From NCBI GenBank assembly GCA_964421245.1, contig CAYQVW010000010.1, positions 1-62,065 on the forward strand: a DNA stretch of 62,065 nt. The letters run 5' to 3'. The notes under the pieces were generated by a model. It worked only from the letters and a program-made list of their open reading frames with translations, did not search any database and was not told the DNA's origin. The translations under genes and the position numbers were made by a program. Below are positions 58,161 to 62,065 of this stretch, one piece after another. Source of the DNA: CAYQVW01 sp964421245. GTDB lineage: Bacteria > Margulisbacteria > WOR-1 > XYC2-FULL-46-14. How positions within the stretch are numbered: position 1 is the first letter of the stretch; the number at the start of each line of letters is the position of its first letter.

Positions 58161-58314
58161 CTATCGGAACCTCTTCTAATAATCTTATCGCCGACCCACA
58201 GTCTGAGGAATATTCCCTGGGGGTCGGAATAATTTCGTATTTATGCCCCAGCTCCTTTAACTCTTTTTCTGCCTTCAGCAAGTGATATATTGTGTTGAAA
58301 AGAAGTATCCTCAT
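58105..58314 (-). CDS. DUF3343 protein, 3' end inside tRNA-Sec
   Basis: DUF3343 proteins accompany YedE/YedF in selenium-using bacteria. The sequence YHLLKAEKELKELGHKYEIIPTPREYSSDCGSAI carries the conserved PRxxSSxCG pattern. Residues 52-69 and the stop are encoded by the 5' two-thirds of tRNA-Sec, so the native C-terminus is replaced by tRNA-derived sequence. It overlaps the yedE end by four bases. Whether the product is stable is unclear. Confidence 0.78.
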   Translation of the reverse strand: MRILLFNTIYHLLKAEKELKELGHKYEIIPTPREYSSDCGSAIRLLEEVPIERVRNWCFSWSSKPVADG

Positions 58315-59387
58315 AACTTACTCTTTTGGCTGAATCCGATCCATAAACAAAATAAAACACCAAGCAATACAGCAAAAGCACTGTAAGTATTAATCCCCTT
58401 GGGTGTGGCTGCTAAAAGAAAATTATGAGAGAGTGCCGCGCCAAATAACATACCAAAGAAGAAAATTGCTGCATCAGAATCTCCTTCCCCTGCCTTAATC
58501 AACTGCCTCCCTGGACAACCACCAGCAAAAGTAAAAGCCAAACCAGATAAAAGCATCCCCAGATAATTCCACAGTCCTTGGGTGTGAGCAGCTGGTTGAC
58601 CAATAAAGCCTGGATTAAATTGTCCTAAGAACAGATTAAAAATAAAAGCTGTAGCAACTAAAGAGATTATTCCATAAAGAAGATGCCATTGTCTAAAAAT
58701 AAATAGATCACGAAGACCACCAGTAGTACAAAATCTGCTTCTTTGGGCAATTACACCAACTATTAAACCAAAGAATAGTGAAAGAAAGAGCGGAGCATGT
58801 TGTGCACCAGGACCTTTTTTACTATAAAAAATAATACCGTTCTTTAAACTTCCTTGAATTTGAGGAAAAGCCAAAAGCAACAGTAATAAACCAAAGATAA
58901 AAATAGGAAAGACTAGTCCTGCTGAAAATTTTTGTTTACTTGATTGGCCAAGATCATAACCTCTCTTTAAAAATAGGCTGGCAATAAAAATACCAGAAGC
59001 TAATCCTGCAATTCCTAAAATTGCATTCAAATCTCCCCCAGCTAATCTAAGTAATGCCCGCCAAGGACAACCGAGAAAGACCAATGCACCAATCATTGCA
59101 AAAACACCGAGAAGGAAACGAACCATTGGGGCAGAGCCGCCTCGCGGCCTAAAGTCCTTATTTATCATGGCAGCAATCATTGCCCCAAGTACTAGGCCAA
59201 TAATTTCTGGACGGATATATTGAACAACTGCTGCACGGTGAAGACCAATAGCTCCGGCAATGTCACGCGTAAAACAGGCCATACAAAAGCCCATGTTTCC
59301 TGGATTACCAAATTTTTGAAGTAAGACTGCAACGAGACCGATTAAAGAACCTGAGAGGATGATACCTTTTTTTGAAGAAAAAAACAT
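58311..59387 (-). CDS. yedE: YedE-type membrane protein, selenium transport candidate
   Basis: The 358-aa inner-membrane protein has about ten helices in two YeeE/YedE repeats, with conserved Cys in NMGFCMACFTRDIAG, GCPWRALLRLAGGD, RSRFCTTGGLRDLF and GGCPGRQLIKAGEGD. The YedE group that pairs with DUF3343 and sel genes is proposed to carry selenium compounds. Its promoter (TTGTAT-17-TATAAT) leaves a leader of about 88 bases holding an unused AAGGAGGT. Confidence 0.9.
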   Translation of the reverse strand: MFFSSKKGIILSGSLIGLVAVLLQKFGNPGNMGFCMACFTRDIAGAIGLHRAAVVQYIRPEIIGLVLGAMIAAMINKDFRPRGGSAPMVRFLLGVFAMIGALVFLGCPWRALLRLAGGDLNAILGIAGLASGIFIASLFLKRGYDLGQSSKQKFSAGLVFPIFIFGLLLLLLAFPQIQGSLKNGIIFYSKKGPGAQHAPLFLSLFFGLIVGVIAQRSRFCTTGGLRDLFIFRQWHLLYGIISLVATAFIFNLFLGQFNPGFIGQPAAHTQGLWNYLGMLLSGLAFTFAGGCPGRQLIKAGEGDSDAAIFFFGMLFGAALSHNFLLAATPKGINTYSAFAVLLGVLFCLWIGFSQKSKL

Positions 59388-59481
59388 AATTTACCCACGC
59401 GCAATCAGACCGATCACACTATTTTATTTCAGGGCTACCTCCTTTTTAAATTAAAAATTAAAAACAATGTACTATTGTACT

Positions 59482-59510
59482 ATTATAATATATATCGCGA
59501 AGCAATACAA
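59482..59510 (-). promoter_or_regulatory. yedE promoter
   Basis: On the minus strand TTGTAT (59505-59510), 17 bases, TATAAT (59482-59487), about 95 bases before the yedE ATG. The rest of the 143-base gap is AT-rich with repeated AATTTTTAA motifs and the unused AAGGAGGT near 59445. Confidence 0.65.
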
Positions 59511-59530
59511 TATTTTTAATTTTGAAATTT

Positions 59531-60307
59531 TTAATTTTTAATTCTTTCCCCTTCTGAGTAAACATTCATCCTACTTCCTCTTGCAAAACCGACTAACGTA
59601 ATCTTTAACTGCTTGGCTAAACGAACCGCCATATCAGTTGGTGCCGAGCGAGAAATTATAATCGGAATACCAATTCTAGCTGCCTTTAGAAGCATCTCCG
59701 ATGATATTCTTCCACTTAAGAGGAGAAACTTATTCTTAGGATCTTCTCCTTTTAAAATTAATCCACCGACTATCTTATCTACTGCATTGTGCCGGCCGAT
59801 GTCTTCTGCTAAAGCAACGATTTTATCTTTCTCACACAAGGCGGCCGAATGGACACCGCCGGTGGTTTTAAAAATTTCTGACTTGTTTTGGAATTCTTTC
59901 ATGAGAGCCATCGCATGCGATGCCTCTATAATTAAATCTGATTGAATTGGTGGACAATTTTTAAAATCCTCCACATTATAGAAACTGATATTTCTACCGC
60001 ATCCAGATGTAATAACTCGATTCTTTTTTATTTCTTCCTCAGTTATCTTGTTTTTTGTCTCAACTCTGGCAAAAAGGGCTTTGTCATTCACAACAATATC
60101 TTTAATATCAGATTTGGATAAAATAAATCCTTCAACAAATAAATAACCAACTGCCAATTCGAGAAGTTGTGATGGTGAAGCTAACAGAGTGGCTATTTCA
60201 ATATCATTTACTTTTAGGGTAAAAGGAATCTCTCGAACCACTTTATCTTTTATGTGGCTCGTTCCCTCTTTTAGGCTGATACGTTCAATTTCTGTCTCTT
60301 CAAACAT
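59531..60307 (-). CDS. fdhD: Formate dehydrogenase accessory sulfurtransferase FdhD
   Basis: FdhD passes sulfur to the Mo/W-bis-pterin for active FDH. The protein has VVREIPFTLKVND, SGCGRNISFYN, and GVHSAAL and EDIGRHNAVDKI. E. coli FdhD has CxxC here (CGVC); this protein keeps the first Cys and has Asn-Ile at the second site, as in some other bacteria. It overlaps mobA by 37 bases. Confidence 0.92.
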   Translation of the reverse strand: MFEETEIERISLKEGTSHIKDKVVREIPFTLKVNDIEIATLLASPSQLLELAVGYLFVEGFILSKSDIKDIVVNDKALFARVETKNKITEEEIKKNRVITSGCGRNISFYNVEDFKNCPPIQSDLIIEASHAMALMKEFQNKSEIFKTTGGVHSAALCEKDKIVALAEDIGRHNAVDKIVGGLILKGEDPKNKFLLLSGRISSEMLLKAARIGIPIIISRSAPTDMAVRLAKQLKITLVGFARGSRMNVYSEGERIKN

Positions 60308-60903
60308 TTATCAATTTTTTCCATATCCTTCTTTGAATTTAGGTTTAAGAAGGATAAAAATCCAGGATCATATTTTTTAACAATTTCAGAATCTACAAAT
60401 TCTACATCTAAATTATTAAAAATCTCTTGAATTTTGTAATTTCCGGTCTGAATCTGCTTCTCAATCGCTTTAATACATTTTTTTGAATATACAGCAAACA
60501 AAGGCTCAAGTTTTTCTTCCCTCTTCGGAATTATGACTTCTTGCCCCTTGACCCTTGCCCCTAGGTACTTTACTAATTTCGGCCTTGGAAACGGCATGTC
60601 ACAAGCCATTACAAAATTGTGTTCTGAATTTGAAGCGGACAAACCAGCATGAATTCCACCTAAAGGTCCGACCCCTTTTATTTGGTCGACAACAACCTTA
60701 ACTGGGTATTTACTGTATTTTTCGGGGTAGTTTGTTACCACTATTACATCGTCAAACAACTGTTCAAAAAAACAAATGAGGGATTCTATAAGAATAGAAT
60801 CCCCCACTTTTACAAACGCTTTATCCTCACCAAAACGAAGACTTTGTCCTCCGGCAAGGATTATCCCGTTTACCTCGGCCATTCTTGAATGAGCCGGGTT
60901 CAT
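60271..60903 (-). CDS. mobA: Molybdenum cofactor guanylyltransferase
   Basis: MobA attaches GMP to molybdopterin to make the bis-MGD cofactor used by FDH. It opens IILAGGQSLRFGEDKAFVKVGD, with VGPLGGIHAGL and the Mg site CDMPF. 210 aa. The ATG overlaps the focA stop (TAATG); a Met seven codons later is an alternative. Residues 117-125 (RVKGQEVII) are encoded by a heptanucleotide repeat (60541-60561). Confidence 0.93.
   Translation of the reverse strand: MNPAHSRMAEVNGIILAGGQSLRFGEDKAFVKVGDSILIESLICFFEQLFDDVIVVTNYPEKYSKYPVKVVVDQIKGVGPLGGIHAGLSASNSEHNFVMACDMPFPRPKLVKYLGARVKGQEVIIPKREEKLEPLFAVYSKKCIKAIEKQIQTGNYKIQEIFNNLDVEFVDSEIVKKYDPGFLSFLNLNSKKDMEKIDKCLKRQKLNVSA
60541..60561. repeat. Heptanucleotide repeat (TTGACCC type) within mobA
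   Basis: Three 7-base units: TTGCCCC, TTGACCC, TTGCCCC. Same type as the array at 28900-28927 in the radical SAM gene. Confidence 0.65.
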
Positions 60904-61751
60904 TAGGCCTTCTTGTCTTCTTTAACGTAAACTAACCAGTAGAGTAAGCCTACAAAAAGGGCTCCTCCTACCATGTTTCCTAATGTAACTGGAATTAGGT
61001 TCTTAGTTATCATTGCACCCCAAGTTAAGTTGGTAAGATCCAACCCTGAAGCTGCAGCGGCACCGGTTCCTTTTAACATTATTCCCATAGGAATAAAGTA
61101 CATGTTAGCAATACAGTGCTCATAGCCCAATGCAACGAAGGTCATGATTGGGAAGAAAATTGCCCAGATACGACCGATGATGCGAGTCGAAGCTAATGCC
61201 ATCCAAACTGCTAAGCATACTAAAATGTTACAAAGGACTGCTCTAAAGAAAGCTTCTGCCCAAATCAAATTGACTTTGGCGTTAGCAATTTTTAAAGCTG
61301 TTACCCCAGTAGCAAAATTTCCACCTTTCCAAAGGCCGGTATTTAACATTATCCAAGCCATTGCAATAGAACCTAAAAAGTTAGCAATATAAACTACTAA
61401 CCATTTATATACTACCCTTTGGTAAGGAACACGTCCGTCTAAAGCACTCATGAGCATTAGGTTGTTACCGGTGAAAAGTTCTGCACCAGCAATAACTACT
61501 AACATGAGGCCCACGCTAAATACTGCACCTATGAAGAATTTACCAAGGCCAAGACCGACGAATTTTACAACGTCAGTAGCAACCAGGGTAGCAATAGATG
61601 CACCAAAAGCTATGTACACGCCAGCTAAGATCCCGAGGATGATCAGCTTCCAAACAGTGGCGTTGGTTTTTGCGACGCAGACGGTTTTCGAGAGGGAAGA
61701 AGCGACGTTAGCGGGGGTTTTGCAGCCAATATTAATCATTTCATTTGCCAT
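60903..61751 (-). CDS. focA: Formate/nitrite transporter (FocA family)
   Basis: A pentameric channel of 282 aa with six helices. Characteristic segments are GIYIAFGASIA (about 40-50), GAELFTGNNL (about 105-115) and a VALGYEHCIANMYFIP stretch containing the pore His. With the adjacent fdhD-mobA and FDH, formate is the likely substrate, moving in or out. The Shine-Dalgarno is AGGAGGT. Its promoter and a Rex-like palindrome lie upstream. Confidence 0.95.
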   Translation of the reverse strand: MANEMINIGCKTPANVASSLSKTVCVAKTNATVWKLIILGILAGVYIAFGASIATLVATDVVKFVGLGLGKFFIGAVFSVGLMLVVIAGAELFTGNNLMLMSALDGRVPYQRVVYKWLVVYIANFLGSIAMAWIMLNTGLWKGGNFATGVTALKIANAKVNLIWAEAFFRAVLCNILVCLAVWMALASTRIIGRIWAIFFPIMTFVALGYEHCIANMYFIPMGIMLKGTGAAAASGLDLTNLTWGAMITKNLIPVTLGNMVGGALFVGLLYWLVYVKEDKKA

Positions 61752-61791
61752 TATTTCCTTATTACCTCCTATAAAATTTTTCTAATCTATC

Positions 61792-61817
61792 GAGATTGTG
61801 AAAAATTTCACAATCTC
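61792..61817 (-). promoter_or_regulatory. Rex-like operator palindrome downstream of the focA promoter
   Basis: 26 bases, arms GAGATTGTGAAA and TTTCACAATCTC, with the core TTGTGAA-AAAT-TTCACAA. This exactly fits the S. aureus Rex consensus TTGTGAA-W4-TTCACAA. It lies 16-41 bases after the predicted transcription start, where a bound repressor would block elongation. Confidence 0.7.
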
Positions 61818-61839
61818 TGATAAATCTTTACGGAAATAA

Positions 61840-61868
61840 TTTTAACACAACGAATCAATTCCTGTCAA
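61840..61868 (-). promoter_or_regulatory. focA promoter
   Basis: On the minus strand TTGACA (61863-61868), 17 bases, TTAAAA (61840-61845). The start would be near 61833, giving a leader of about 82 bases that contains the palindrome and the Shine-Dalgarno. Confidence 0.65.
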
Positions 61869-62065
61869 CCCAAGAAAGACCGTCACAAATATTGATGCAA
61901 TATTTTTGGCTTAATTATGCTAAATTATTGAGATATAAGCTTTTGATTGTTTTTCTATTTATTTATCTGACTTTTCTGCCTGCACTGCAGAGAATGGTCG
62001 TTTGTGAAATTTTTGGGCTTGTTCTAAAGTGACGTGATGAGTTTTGGGGAGGGGTAGAAAAAAGA
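61869..62065. other. Intergenic end of the window
   Basis: AT-rich sequence with no gene I can support. It contains a short inverted repeat, AAATATTG and CAATATTT with a three-base spacer (near 61889-61907). Any gene beginning beyond 62065 is not visible. Confidence 0.5.

Noticed and set aside
1..62065. A CRISPR array
   Set aside because: Repeat units found are 7-base tandem heptads or dispersed palindromes without regular spacers; no cas genes were seen.

Overview
The window reads as a chromosomal segment of an AT-rich, anaerobic, Gram-negative-type bacterium. Two predicted outer-membrane beta-barrel proteins argue for an outer membrane. An NrpR-type nitrogen regulator (best known from methanogens and a scattering of bacteria), a carB gene that stops at its half-way domain boundary, a GH57 glucanotransferase-like gene and many apparently leaderless genes suggest a deep or candidate lineage, perhaps Margulisbacteria/WOR-1-like. 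That placement is inference only. Most genes lie on the minus strand.

Layout. 1-3.8 kb: an unknown protein, galT, a GH57-like enzyme and acylphosphatase. 3.8-13.7 kb: nitrogen assimilation, with nrpR-carA-carB(N-half) divergent from gdhA across two perfect palindromes, then a REP-associated transposase carrying a REP palindrome inside its own coding sequence, a SIR2-like protein and a glutamine synthetase joined in frame to a zinc-ribbon/HTH domain. 13.7-21.8 kb: a phosphate/arsenate block (arsC, beta-barrel protein, nptA-phoR-phoB-nptA), a small leaderless gene and a sigma factor. 21.8-24.5 kb: tRNA-Val, tRNA-Gly, yibE/F, a 359-bp MITE-like element, PDGLE/cbiM and tRNA-Cys. 24.5-29.5 kb: pyrK-pyrD, proB, L27, L21 and a B12-type radical SAM protein with a short DUF2344 partner. 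29.5-36.4 kb: a divergent triosephosphate isomerase and mostly hypothetical or accessory genes. 36.4-42.9 kb: a five-gene molybdopterin operon, a MerR regulator and small membrane proteins.

43-61.8 kb is a nearly complete selenium/tungsten formate module: tungstate transporter tupABC behind a Moco/Tuco-riboswitch-like leader, a porin, a selenocysteine formate dehydrogenase with a visible SECIS hairpin, its NuoE-NuoF-type diaphorase, selA-selB-selD, a cysteine desulfurase-like protein, tRNA-Sec, DUF3343 and YedE selenium genes, fdhD, mobA and the formate channel focA. With the molybdopterin operon, this would import formate and tungstate, build and insert the pterin and selenocysteine cofactors, and couple formate oxidation to NAD(H).

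Cross-cutting signals: leaderless promoters with a -10 box 6-7 bases before the start codon; degenerate heptanucleotide repeats inside coding genes; four palindromes with the core TTGTGAA-N4-TTCACAA, one sited as an operator behind the focA promoter; apparent AUU start codons in nuoEF and tupB; and a NuoE domain that has lost three of four cluster ligands.
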